Part shown: positions 51,829 to 61,678 of the stretch, piece by piece | Layout: each line of letters begins with the position of its first letter | Position numbering within the stretch: the first letter of the stretch is position 1 | From: Antedon bifida | Taxonomy: Eukaryota > Echinodermata > Crinoidea > Comatulida > Antedonidae | NCBI GenBank assembly: GCA_963402885.1 | Contig: OY727103.1 | Span: 15,402,085-15,466,084 of the forward strand | DNA: 64,000 nucleotides | Reading direction: 5' to 3' | Program-made: the position numbers and the translations under genes | Notes under the pieces: model-generated | The model's database searches: none | Told to the model about the DNA's origin: nothing | What the model saw: only the letters and a program-made list of their open reading frames with translations

Positions 51829-53484
51829 CTACCTGTTCTGATTATGATTTGGTAGTATTGACGTACAGTAAACTGTATCTTCTGGATCTTTTTTCCTTTC
51901 CTCCTTGACATTATTATATACATGATTCTTCTTTTCTTCCTTGATGGTATTATAGATGTGTTCTTTTTCTTCAGCAACTTCAAGATAGACATGTTCAGTG
52001 TTCATTTCAATTGGTTTGATGTATACTGGTGTGCTGTATGTTTCCATTACTTCTGCCATCTTTTGATCATTATTTGGCATCTGATTTGTCTGATTTCTCT
52101 TGTACATTAAAGCGATTATTAGAAGTATTATCAGAAGAAAAATAACTGCACCAAGAGACAATCCCATGGTAAAAGACTTATCAGAAGTTGTAGTGTCGTC
52201 CAGTGTAGATGTTGTCTGAAGGATTGTTGGTGTAGTCAATGCGCTTCTGCTAATTGTTGACTTATCAGAAGCTGTAGTGTCTTCCATTGTAGATGTTGTC
52301 TGAAGGATTGTTGGTGTAGTCAATGCACTTCTGCTAATTGTTGACTTATCAGAAGTTGTAGTGTCTTCCATTGTAGATGTTGTCTGAAGGATTGTTGATA
52401 TAGTCAATGTGTTTCTGCTAATTGTTGACTTATCAGAAGTTGTAGTGTCTTCCAGCTGAGATGTCTGAAAAATATTTGGTGTAGTCAATGTGTTTCTGCT
52501 AATTGTTGACTTAGAAGTTGTAGTCTTATCAGAACTTGTAGTGTCTTCCATTATAGATGTCTGATGGATGGTTGGTGTAGTCACTGCATTTGTTGACCTA
52601 TCAGAAATTGTAGTGTGTTCCATTATAGATGTTGTCTGATAAATTGTTGTCATATTCCCATTATATTCAGAAACTGTTGATTCAATATTTGTTTGATGTC
52701 TAAAAGTTCCACTGGTTGGTTCTGTTTTTGGTAATATTGTTGTCTGAGATGTTTCTTGTACTGTACATGTTGTAACGTCCTCCTTCCATGTGACCCTACA
52801 TTGGTATGTTGCCTCTAAATCTTCTTGCTGAAGATTGAAGACATAGTCCAATGAGTATTCTGTAAATCTCGCTCTATTATTATATACTATATCTTTATTT
52901 AAAACCATTACATCATTTCTCCACCATTGAATGCTTATGATTGGATTACCTGGCTGTGTTGTACAGGTCAAGATAACATTTTGTCCAATTAAATTACTCT
53001 GGTAACCAGTAGAAGTACAAAGAGGATATGGTGCTGGTGGTGGATATTCTACTAACAAAACGACATAACCAGTTATTAATGCATTACCAGTACTAGTTGC
53101 TATTACTGCACATCTATAATTGTTGAAGTTAAGAATAATCCCAAGTCCTCTTGGGATTGTTATTGTAAATTCAGCTTCAGTGGAGTTGTTAAGTGAGTAT
53201 GCCAGTGCTTCTTGACCAAGGTCAGAGGACAGCAGTGTTCCATTTCTGTAAATCTCTGTTTCATCTAAAGTATAAGATTTTGTTCTGATCCAGATGATGT
53301 AATGTTCCTCTGTGAAAGTTTGATCAGAACATTTGAAGTCAATTATGTCACCTATATTAGCATATACAGTTTGAGGGAATTCTCCTCCTATCACAAGTTG
53401 TCTAGATTCCTCTTGGTTTGTTGGCAACACATTTGTTATCAGTGAAAGTATCCACAAAATATCAACAATTTTCTCCCCTACCAT
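51829..53484 (-). CDS. R13: two-Ig receptor with long Thr-rich stalk, class A-like tail (551 aa)
   Basis: Leader MVGEKIVDILWILSLITNVL; Ig1 C52, W65, C125; Ig2 C174, W187, C229. The stalk (about 245-437) contains several 28-residue units (STISRSALTTPTILQTTSTM followed by EDTTxSDK), likely O-glycosylated and rod-like. Membrane helix about 438-461. The tail differs from other class A members: ETYSTPVYIKP replaces DIYNKP, followed by HVYLEV, HIYNTI, HVYNNV and TVYCTSI. HIYNTI and HVYNNV are one more YxxI/V pair. The C-terminus runs on into NHNQNR. The most diverged of the R1-R13 group, with full leader, Ig cysteines and promoter block. Confidence 0.9.
   Translation of the reverse strand: MVGEKIVDILWILSLITNVLPTNQEESRQLVIGGEFPQTVYANIGDIIDFKCSDQTFTEEHYIIWIRTKSYTLDETEIYRNGTLLSSDLGQEALAYSLNNSTEAEFTITIPRGLGIILNFNNYRCAVIATSTGNALITGYVVLLVEYPPPAPYPLCTSTGYQSNLIGQNVILTCTTQPGNPIISIQWWRNDVMVLNKDIVYNNRARFTEYSLDYVFNLQQEDLEATYQCRVTWKEDVTTCTVQETSQTTILPKTEPTSGTFRHQTNIESTVSEYNGNMTTIYQTTSIMEHTTISDRSTNAVTTPTIHQTSIMEDTTSSDKTTTSKSTISRNTLTTPNIFQTSQLEDTTTSDKSTISRNTLTISTILQTTSTMEDTTTSDKSTISRSALTTPTILQTTSTMEDTTASDKSTISRSALTTPTILQTTSTLDDTTTSDKSFTMGLSLGAVIFLLIILLIIALMYKRNQTNQMPNNDQKMAEVMETYSTPVYIKPIEMNTEHVYLEVAEEKEHIYNTIKEEKKNHVYNNVKEERKKDPEDTVYCTSILPNHNQNR
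52155..52510 (-). repeat. 84-bp coding minisatellite in R13 stalk
   Basis: About four tandem units of 84 bp (28 codons), the last two nearly identical, with older diverged units beyond. The same unit type occurs two or three times in R3, R5 and R12. Confidence 0.85.
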
Positions 53485-53539
53485 GACGGCAATTTATAAT
53501 CATCAAATGCATAATTGCAAAACTTTTAATATTACAAAT

Positions 53540-53950
53540 GAACTTCCTTGAATGGAATACTCCATTAATATAGAATACATAAAATGTTATATAGAATACA
53601 TTAACATTTGTAAATACTAATTAACTTTCTTAGAAACAAATTCAATAAATTTGTTTAATTATTTTATTATATATTTTATTTTATCTATAATGGTTAATTC
53701 AATCCTATTAATTATTTTTAAAATGAATTTATTTTTCTATATAAGATGATATTTTGTTTCACTAGCAAAGAATACATCAAATATTGCATACTTCGCTGAG
53801 TATCCAACATGTTTATTTACTAATTAAACAAAACTGTAATTGTTCTTTTATGTGCCTTTGTATGGGAGCCTTAGTAATCACACGAAGCTCTGAATTTAAA
53901 CAGTGGATAGAATTTATATTCCATACACTGTTTAAATGCAGACCAATAAG
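53540..53950 (-). promoter_or_regulatory. R13 upstream region: conserved block and inverted repeat
   Basis: Block at 53540-53569 reads TGGAGTATTCCA with CAAGGAAGT. The inverted repeat has arms at 53891-53905 and 53936-53950, one mismatch. Donor TTTGCTA/GTGAAAC near 53764. Confidence 0.5.
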
Positions 53951-54449
53951 TCATTCAGTCATATATAAATTATGACATCATTGGAATTATATTATTGCTG
54001 ATTGTGGAAAAAGGATACTCTATAAAGTTGTCAAAGGTCATATGAATACAAAATGATGAAAATATAACTATATTTTACTGTTACATCTGAAAACTTGATT
54101 CCTATAAATCTTTTAATAGATATTTGACCTATTTATTTATTTTATTTTTTTTGCCGCAAGTTAAACATTGTTCCATTACACAAAGCAAGCAGTAGCAATA
54201 ATATTGTTTATCAAATGAAGGAAAAATTACATAATAAACAAGTTTGAAATGATTGAAAGTGAATGCTCATATAAAAGTCTCTGCACAATTCCACAGGTTG
54301 GCAAATATCCAACAAACTAATTCTTCACTCAAAAAAAGTGCTGTAGTTAAATAAGCACAACATTAAACGTCTGAGAATTGTATAAACACATGTGTTGTTG
54401 TTTGTGTAAATTTATTTTCTAATGTGTTATTTGATAGTTACACACGTTC
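53951..54449. other. Spacer between R13 and R14
   Basis: AT-rich, no gene or family repeat recognised except a short match to 24400-24490 (TTCCTATAAATCTTTTAATAG). Confidence 0.5.
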
Positions 54450-56342
54450 CTAATCTTCTGTTAGACATTCAGTCTCCTTATCTTGCTGTAATTTGCTCTG
54501 TGATTTTGATACGTCAACCACACCTTCATAAATGTTGTTGTCAACCATTACAAGGTCATCTTCTGATGGACATTCAGACTCTTTATCTTGCTGTAATTTG
54601 ATCTGTGATTTTGTAACATCAATAGCACCTTCATAAATGCTGTTATCAACCATTTCATTGTCATCTTCTGTCTGATATTCAGACTCTTTATCTTGCTGTA
54701 ATTTGGCACCCTCTGTTGGACAGTCGGTCTCCTTATCTTGCTGATTCACATTTCTCATTGATTTTGGAACTACCTGAGTGTCATTTCTACTGTGTGTGTC
54801 AGATGGTTTCTTTAGTTCTGGTTGTAGCGTTAATTCTGGTTGATCCTTTGAAGTTGATCCATTACACACTGGATTATCCTCTGTGGATAATCCCTGACTT
54901 TCATTGGAATCCTGATCTTTCTTTTGTTTCCAATACTTCATCTGCACTTTATCGCCATCTGTTTTAGACTTTCTTTTTTCAGCTCGTTTCTTCAAGACAA
55001 CAAAAATTACAAGAACTACAAGGCAAGCACAAATAACAGCTGGGATTGCTAATAGATATATTAGTATACTCTCACTTTTTTGAGAAGTTTGTTTAGTGCG
55101 TTTGGTAGTCATGAGTTGTGTTGATGTATGTTGACGGATTTCATCTGTTGCAAAGGATTTGGATAGACTTGCAGCAGTCTCTTCTAGTTTTTTTGTTGTC
55201 AATATCTTTGGTGTTAGTGTGGTCAATATCTCTGGTGTTGAAGTGGTCAGTGTATCTGTCCTTAATGTTGTTAACTTTTTTAGTGTTGATGAGGTCAGTT
55301 TTTCTGGTGTTGGTGTAGTCGATGTCTCTGGTGTTAGTGTGGTCAATATCTCTGGTGTTGGTGTGGTCGATGTCTCTGGTGTTAGTGTGGTCAATATCTC
55401 TGGTGTTGGTGTGGTAAATATCTCTGGTGTTGGTGTGGTCGATGTCTCTGGTGTTGGTGTGGTCGATGTCTCTGGTGTTAGTGTGGTCAATATCTCTGGT
55501 GTTGGTGTGGTTGATGTCTCTAGTGTTATTGTAGTCAATGTCTCTGTTGTTAGTGTGATTGATTTTTCCAATGTTGTTGGTGTGAGAAGTGTCTCTTGTG
55601 TTGCTGTCTCTGGTTCTGTTGTTGCTTCTGCTGTTGTCGAGTGAAGTGTTTCTTGCACTGTACATGTTTTAACATCCTCCATCCATGTGACCCTACATTG
55701 GTATGTTGTCTCTAAATCTTCTTGTTGAAGAGTAAATGTATAGTTCAATGAGAAATCTCTAAGTTTGTTTTCACCATTGTACACTATTAAGCGTTTACTT
55801 GTAACATTTACATTACCTTGCCACCATTGAATGCTTATTCTTGGATTACCTGGCTGTGTTACACACAACAGTGTAACATTTTGTCCAAAAGAATCGCTCT
55901 GATAACTGGTAGCAGAACAAAGAGGATATGGTGCTGGAGGTGGATAGTCTACAAGCAGATAGCCGTAATTATTTGAAAATAATATATTACCAGTACTGGC
56001 TTCTATTACTGCACATTCATAGTTATTTCCATGAAGATATTGTCCAAGTCCTTTTTTTATTGTTATTATAAATTCAGCTTCAATGGAGTTGTTGAGTGAG
56101 TATGCCAGTGCTTCTTGTCCAAGGTCAGAGGTCAGTAGTGCCCCATTCCTGTAAATCTCTGTTTCCTTTCTGTACCAGATTGTGTATTGTCCCTCTATCA
56201 AAGGTTGATCATTACACTTTAAGTTAATAATATCGCCTTCTTTGGCATGTACAATTTTAGGTTGTTCCTCTTGAGTTGCCTGAAGTACGTTTATTATGAG
56301 TGAAACAATCCACAAAATCTCAACAAATTTACCTCCCACCAT
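54450..56342 (-). CDS. R14: two-Ig receptor with mucin-like stalk, class B tail (630 aa)
   Basis: Leader MVGGKFVEILWIVSLIINVL; Ig1 C43, W56, C110; Ig2 C160, W173, C216. The stalk (about 235-420) has many 8-residue units such as TTPTPEIL and TTLTPETS, a dense O-glycosylation pattern. Membrane helix about 425-450, then KKRAEKRKSK. The class B tail has MKYWKQKK in place of KYSNKS, then SIYEGAIDV and NNIYEGVVDV, each followed by KLQQDKESECPSEDD-like acidic stretches, and ends in LTED. The DTYSQV site of other class B copies reads NDTQVVPK, so that tyrosine is absent. Its ectodomain is closest to R15, which has a class A tail. Confidence 0.9.
   Translation of the reverse strand: MVGGKFVEILWIVSLIINVLQATQEEQPKIVHAKEGDIINLKCNDQPLIEGQYTIWYRKETEIYRNGALLTSDLGQEALAYSLNNSIEAEFIITIKKGLGQYLHGNNYECAVIEASTGNILFSNNYGYLLVDYPPPAPYPLCSATSYQSDSFGQNVTLLCVTQPGNPRISIQWWQGNVNVTSKRLIVYNGENKLRDFSLNYTFTLQQEDLETTYQCRVTWMEDVKTCTVQETLHSTTAEATTEPETATQETLLTPTTLEKSITLTTETLTTITLETSTTPTPEILTTLTPETSTTPTPETSTTPTPEIFTTPTPEILTTLTPETSTTPTPEILTTLTPETSTTPTPEKLTSSTLKKLTTLRTDTLTTSTPEILTTLTPKILTTKKLEETAASLSKSFATDEIRQHTSTQLMTTKRTKQTSQKSESILIYLLAIPAVICACLVVLVIFVVLKKRAEKRKSKTDGDKVQMKYWKQKKDQDSNESQGLSTEDNPVCNGSTSKDQPELTLQPELKKPSDTHSRNDTQVVPKSMRNVNQQDKETDCPTEGAKLQQDKESEYQTEDDNEMVDNSIYEGAIDVTKSQIKLQQDKESECPSEDDLVMVDNNIYEGVVDVSKSQSKLQQDKETECLTED
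55200..55560 (-). repeat. 24-bp coding minisatellite in R14 stalk
   Basis: About 14 units of 24 bp, coding TTxTPExx. The antisense strand also stays open (SGVGVVD-type repeats), which is a by-product of the unit length. Confidence 0.9.
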
Positions 56343-56390
56343 GACTGCAGTTTAATCTGATGTTCTATTGTTATATGTTTAATTATTATA

Positions 56391-56413
56391 AACTTCCTTA
56401 TAAGGAATATACC
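56391..56413 (-). promoter_or_regulatory. Diverged block upstream of R14
   Basis: Reads TGGTATATTCCTTATAAGGAAG; the ETS-like part is kept and the palindrome is changed. The same variant precedes R15. Confidence 0.45.
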
Positions 56414-57059
56414 AAAAGTGTAGACACAATTTTAATATTGTATCATTAAGAAGTATCTATATCATAATCAAAAGGCATGTGTTTATAAAGCCAAACAAAA
56501 AGATAAGATAAAGACACATAATTTGTTTCAAATTTTTAATTTAAATTGTAAATTAACAGATATCAACTCATTTTATTTTTTAGAAAAATGGTATATTCCT
56601 AACACGGAAAGAATAAAATACAATATTCATGGTAATATTTTTTTGTCTAAATACTTTACATCACCAGATCAGGATGTATTATTATGATAACTTCCTTACA
56701 TTTGAGTATTGTATAAATATTGTTAATGTTCTTACATATCACAATAATCTTTATTGGAGTTTGATTTTGACATAACAAATAACGTTAAACCAATAATGAA
56801 TGTTTATAAGGTTAAGGCCAAGATTTACTTCAACAGTGAAAAGATTGAACATTCAATCGTTGGAAAGATTGAATGTTCAATCTTTTAATGATGAGTGAAA
56901 GAAATCATAGCATTGAATGATTGCAATAATGACTCTTTTGTAGGGCAAGTTATAGTATGTTTTTTAGGCCTAGGCACGGAAAATGAACCTTAACACCTTT
57001 TGACATGGCCTAACAAACTCTAGAATTTAGTTAGTACATCTATCGGTTAAGATGCTCTT
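56414..57059. other. R14 5' flank, paralogous to 63163-63752
   Basis: Matches the R15 flank closely. The perfect 20-bp inverted repeat at 56839-56858 and 56867-56886 is present here and reduced to half in the other copy. Confidence 0.65.
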
Positions 57060-57265
57060 CCCTTTGCAAAAAAGCCGTATACGATCCGTATACGCTGAAA
57101 ACGTATACGACGTATACGGATCGTATACGATTTCACTGTTTACATTATTTCCACTCTGTTGCTCCACAAAGAGTTGGCGTCGTATACGTTTAGCATACGT
57201 AACGTAGGATACGTTGTTTATTCATGATAAGAATATCGTATACGAATCATATACGAACAAACTAG
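57060..57265. repeat. Left subterminal CGTATACG array
   Basis: About seven sites of the type CGTATACG or ATACGT in 200 bp, in both orientations. Such arrays usually bind the transposase. Confidence 0.8.
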
Positions 57266-58870
57266 GCCATTTTATAAATTATAATAGTAGTAATGAGTAG
57301 AATAGAGCTAAATAAAACATTTAAATTGTCATTACAACAAATACGTACGTAGGCTGGCTCTCTGGCCTAGCTAGCACCAGCCACTACTAGTCTAGTAGTA
57401 TTATTAGTATAGTAGTAGTAGTAGGAGCTAGGACATAAGACCATATTTATTTCTATTTATTAGATAGCCTAGGCTACCGATAAAATTCAAACAACGTTTT
57501 TCGCAAGTCAATAAAATACGCTAAACAGGTATACTACTACTAGGTAGGCCTAGAAAGGACAAGACAAGGGGCCATTTTCACGATGTTGTTTGCAGTTTTC
57601 CTTTATAAAATATGACAGAGGTCAGTAAGTTCAGCCGCCGACGACGACCGATCGTCGCTCGGTTGCCTACAGTTGCAACTCGTGGTCGACTCGGCTCTCT
57701 GGTGGCCAATCATGCATATCATCGGGTACGTCGCGTCGTTCGATCTTCTCAATTCGTCACACCACGTGCGAGCTTTGGGTGGTCAAATTACATCGTTTAT
57801 GTTAAGCGATATTATTCCGCGACATGTGTTGTAGTATAGTGGAGATGGAGTAACAATACTTTGGCAAATAATGCGGAAGAGGAAAACCATGATCCAAAAC
57901 AGAAGTGGGATGTGTTGATATGTACATTAACATTATATAATAATTATTATTTAACGATGAATACAATCGGATTTTGAATATGAAGTTGATCACTTCCGTA
58001 GAAAAAAATTAAAAAACAAAATTAGTGGTTATAGTAAATACAGTATATCGAATTTCTTTCAACTTTTTCCCGGTTAAGCGAACAGATTGAATTGCTTTCA
58101 TTTATCTCAGCGGTATTTCTGCTTGGTGATTAAGAAATCATAAAACATGTCTTTAAAAAATAACCACCCTCAACTGTAAATAACAAATTAAATAAGTCTA
58201 CTAAACATTGTTGATTTCCCATGGACCCAACAATACCCCAACTATTTCATTCATAATTGTTTATTTGTAACAGTTTATTTGAAATCCTTGTCCTTTCTTT
58301 TCAATTGTGTGATAATTAAATTAGATTGTACATGCTGATGCTGTATATTATGTAAAAAGATGAGTCATGTTTATCAGATTCTTGAAAAAGATCAAAAATG
58401 TGTTCTAGTTATATCTTTATTTGGAGTTAGACACGTACTACATTCATTAAAATGATAAACAAATATCCAGCAGCCGTGTGTACAGAGGGGCACAACAAAA
58501 CTATTAGCTACTAATATTGTACACAATTTATTACATACAATAGTAAAACGTCTATACGTCAATACGTAGTTACGAAGCGGTATCCTCGCAACTAGGCTCA
58601 TAGTTGTTTACCACTCCAACATATGATATGAATAAAGCCTATCTTATTAAGTATCTCGCGCCCGCGCATATACAGCAAAAAGTTACAAAGGTTCACATAT
58701 TTATATTAACGATTTTTTTTTAATTTACGAATTAAATAAATAAAAATATAATTAAATACCGCTTGGCCTATCAGCATTTACCAGGGAGATGTAAAATAAG
58801 TATTTAACATTTATCTGGTTTTACTACGTTCGCGTACAATTTATCATTTGGATTTTTTAAGTTACAGTAT

Positions 58871-59000
58871 ATTTAATATACTGCGGGCCCAATTTAAAAG
58901 TTATTTATATATTTCCAAGTACATTATTATTAATTAAAGCACTTTCAAATTAATAACAGCACATTTTGTATGATTCACTTATTAATGGAACGTACCAAAG
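58871..59000. repeat. 130-bp direct repeat inside the transposon, copy 1
   Basis: Starts ATTTAATATACTGCGGGCCC and ends AACGTACCAAAG; copy 2 is at 59659-59788 in the same orientation with few differences. Confidence 0.85.
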
Positions 59001-59658
59001 TAGGTTATGTTAAATTGTATTCATCAGTGACAACTCTAGGAAATTTACAGCAATTAGTTCTGATGCCTAAAATAGTAAAATGCTTTAAAACGTCGGAGCT
59101 TCTTTTTTCGTATTTTTGGCTGTTGAATGTTTTGTTGGCACCCCCTAACTTTGCAAGTAGGTTATTAAAATAATACAATATAACCAAATCTAATATATAG
59201 GGGAAAGCTAGCTAGCTTATTTTCACAATGAGTGTACCACAGACTCTTTTCCTTGGCGTATTTTTCCCAGGCCTAGTTACTCTTAGTTTACTAGAGCTGC
59301 TGCAGTAGCTAGTTACTGCATGTTCGATCTATACAATTACAATATGCCTATAGCCTAGCTAGCTAGAAGTCATCGAATTTACTATCTACTTTGGCCCACT
59401 GTAACTAGGCCTACATCCCATTTTTTTTTTTATGGCGAGTTAAAACCCGTAGCAAAAAAATCCTGTTGGACAACAACACATGATTGAAAATGAATGAAAT
59501 CTGATCCATCCATGTGATGCATGTATGCATGCAGCACACACAACACAGGCACGTTTTGGGCGAATTTATTTGGATCATTCCATATATATAATAGGGAGCC
59601 ACATGTATTCTACATTTTTGTTACATCGTAATTTATGGATTTTACTTACTCGTTTTAA

Positions 59659-59788
59659 ATTTAATATACTGCGGGCCCAATTTAAAATTTATTTATTTAT
59701 TTCCAAGTACATTATAATTAATTAAAGCACTTTCAAATTAATAACAGCACATTTTGTATGATTCACTTATTAATGGAACGTACCAAAG
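59659..59788. repeat. 130-bp direct repeat inside the transposon, copy 2
   Basis: 788 bp downstream of copy 1. The segment between the copies has no coding frame. Confidence 0.85.
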
Positions 59789-60069
59789 GTAAAGAAATAG
59801 CAGAGGGGATAAACAAGACGGAACAGCCTGGGTGGGTTTTTATGCTTGATAGAAAAATAACGTCTTGTAAAATACAGCACCAATTTTTTTCATTAGCGAA
59901 AAATATGAACTAAATCATCATAGGGAATTTAATGTACATATACCGACCGAAAAAAAAACAAACAAATTGTACACGAATTACTGCAGTCAAGATGCTCCTG
60001 CCATCGTAACGTATGCTATCGTCGTCTTGTAAAAAGAGGGACAGTCCCTTTTCGCTTGGTAATATGATG

Positions 60070-60305
60070 CAGTTTGTATACGTACACGCGTCGTATCGTA
60101 TACGGATCGTATACGGATTGTATACGGATCGTATAATTAGGAAATTGTTTATAAATGATCGTATACGGTTCGTATATGTTTATTATGCGGGCAGGAACTT
60201 CCGAATTGGCGTATACGTTTCGTATACGAAATGGACTTCCTATACGAAACATATACGAAACGTATGTAAATCGTATACGTTCGTATACGGCTTTTTTGCA
60301 AAGGG
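60070..60305. repeat. Right subterminal CGTATACG array
   Basis: At least ten sites, including GATCGTATACGG repeated two to three times in tandem, mirroring the left end. Confidence 0.8.
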
Positions 60306-60730
60306 TTATGTCAACACAGAACTCCACTCAACTGTGTCAACATAAGCGCTCCGAGCAACTGTATGCAACTCACCTCAACTAACCGCAACTGAAAGGCACA
60401 CAAAATATATCACATAGTTGCTTTCAATTCCTTTGAGTTGTTCTACTTTTTGCGGAACTGAAAACTTTGAATCAAGTCATGTGTGTGGTATAGGTGACCA
60501 TAACCAGCATATAAGGTAACATACAGGTTCATATACGAATCGTGCTTAGTGTGCCATAAGATAACCATGACTAGTTACAATCAGTTCCTATGTCGACATA
60601 AGCGCTTGCACACTACTTCCTTTTAGTTCAGTTCAGTTCAGTTGCTCAAAATGTCGACATAAGGGCTTTAGCGCAACTAGTTCCTTTCAGTTGAGTTGAG
60701 TTTCTATTTGACATTAAGGCACCTTTAGTT
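60306..60730. repeat. CAACT / GTCGACATAAG repeat region, copy 1
   Basis: Imperfect repeats of CAACT and of CGACATAAGCGCT, with a TTCAG run at 60627. The same sequence continues the R15 flank at 63753-64000, so it is part of the shared segmental duplication. Confidence 0.65.
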
Positions 60731-61678
60731 GTCTGCCATACCTCAGAAATGCCTTTTTTTAAATAAAACAAATTGTAATTGTAGTCAAAAATTAAATTTG
60801 CATTCAACTCATTTGCTAATAATAAACTTTATTCTTGGCAGAAATATAATATAATAGTCACAAATTGTGATACAAGTATAACTAACTTCAATTCAACAAA
60901 TTTAAAAGTACATGTGAATGTAATTTTAATTATATAAGCATTCATTTAACAAAATAGTATTTCAATTTATGGATTAAATAGAAGTAATATTGATTAAGAT
61001 AATAATGTTATATACTTATGAGACCCATGGCCATGTATTTTTTTTATCATATAGTATTTTCAGAGATGTGGATACATAATAGACAGGAGGACATTTTAGT
61101 GTTTTTTTTTATAACAAATCTGCGTTATTCAATTTATTTTACAATTGTGGTTCTACAAATGGAAATTTCAGCATCAATTTACAAAGCAGAAACTCTATAA
61201 TAATGATAATAATATATATAAAAATGTAGTTGTTGAAGTAAATACATTTGTAAAGGTAAAAAATCTAAAAAAAGCTTTCATACAGAAATATTGTGCTTTT
61301 AAAAGTGAACACAAGCTAATATTGGTATTATAATTATATAATAAATTTACGACTTAAATACTGAAAACATCAGCAGACGGTGATTCACATTGACTGTGAA
61401 TACATAACATTGATGGAATTTATCTTTGTTGATCACACAAACATTATTGACAGAAACAGTTTTATACTTAGATAAATGTCATATTACACCTAGCAGCAGA
61501 TATAAGAAGCAATCAATAGTAGTAATAATTACTGTACAATTTAGGTGTGTTTGATTTTGGCAGATTCCCCTGGATAGGGGTGTATTTTAACAAAAGTAAG
61601 AACATTATTTAGTAAATTAGGGATGGTTGTGTTTTGTAGAAAGGTTCATCAGGAGAGGTTTTTGACATTATCTGGTGA
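60731..61678. other. AT-rich spacer between transposon and R15
   Basis: No gene or repeat recognised. Confidence 0.5.

Larger units (their letters stand above)
57060..60305. mobile_element. 3.25-kb DNA transposon, non-autonomous, with CGTATACG-rich ends
   Basis: The 25-bp termini at 57060-57084 and 60281-60305 are perfect inverted repeats beginning CCCTTTGCAAAAAAGCCG. Inside each end are many copies of CGTATACG-type palindromes. The paralogous site near 63752 is uninterrupted: GATGCTCTT runs straight on into ATATCAACACAGAACTCC, while here the same flanks are split by the element, with TT on both sides as a possible 2-bp target duplication. A 75-codon basic frame at 57612-57839 resembles no transposase. 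Superfamily not determined. Confidence 0.88.

Noticed and set aside
55159-55644. 161-codon + strand frame of SGVGVVD-type repeats, and a similar one at 62010-62492
   Set aside because: Both are antisense to the Thr/Pro stalk repeats of R14 and R15; the strand bias of real features and the domain structure support the minus strand.
57612-57839. 75-codon basic frame inside the transposon
   Set aside because: Short, no recognisable domain, and rich in Arg from a CGACGACCG stretch; too weak to call a gene.
59411-59602. 63-codon minus-strand frame with C-rich stretch
   Set aside because: Within the transposon, no start context or similarity, and overlaps the inter-repeat segment.
60013-60382. 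Frames rich in YVSYMFRI / RIRSYT in both directions
   Set aside because: They are readings of the CGTATACG palindrome array.
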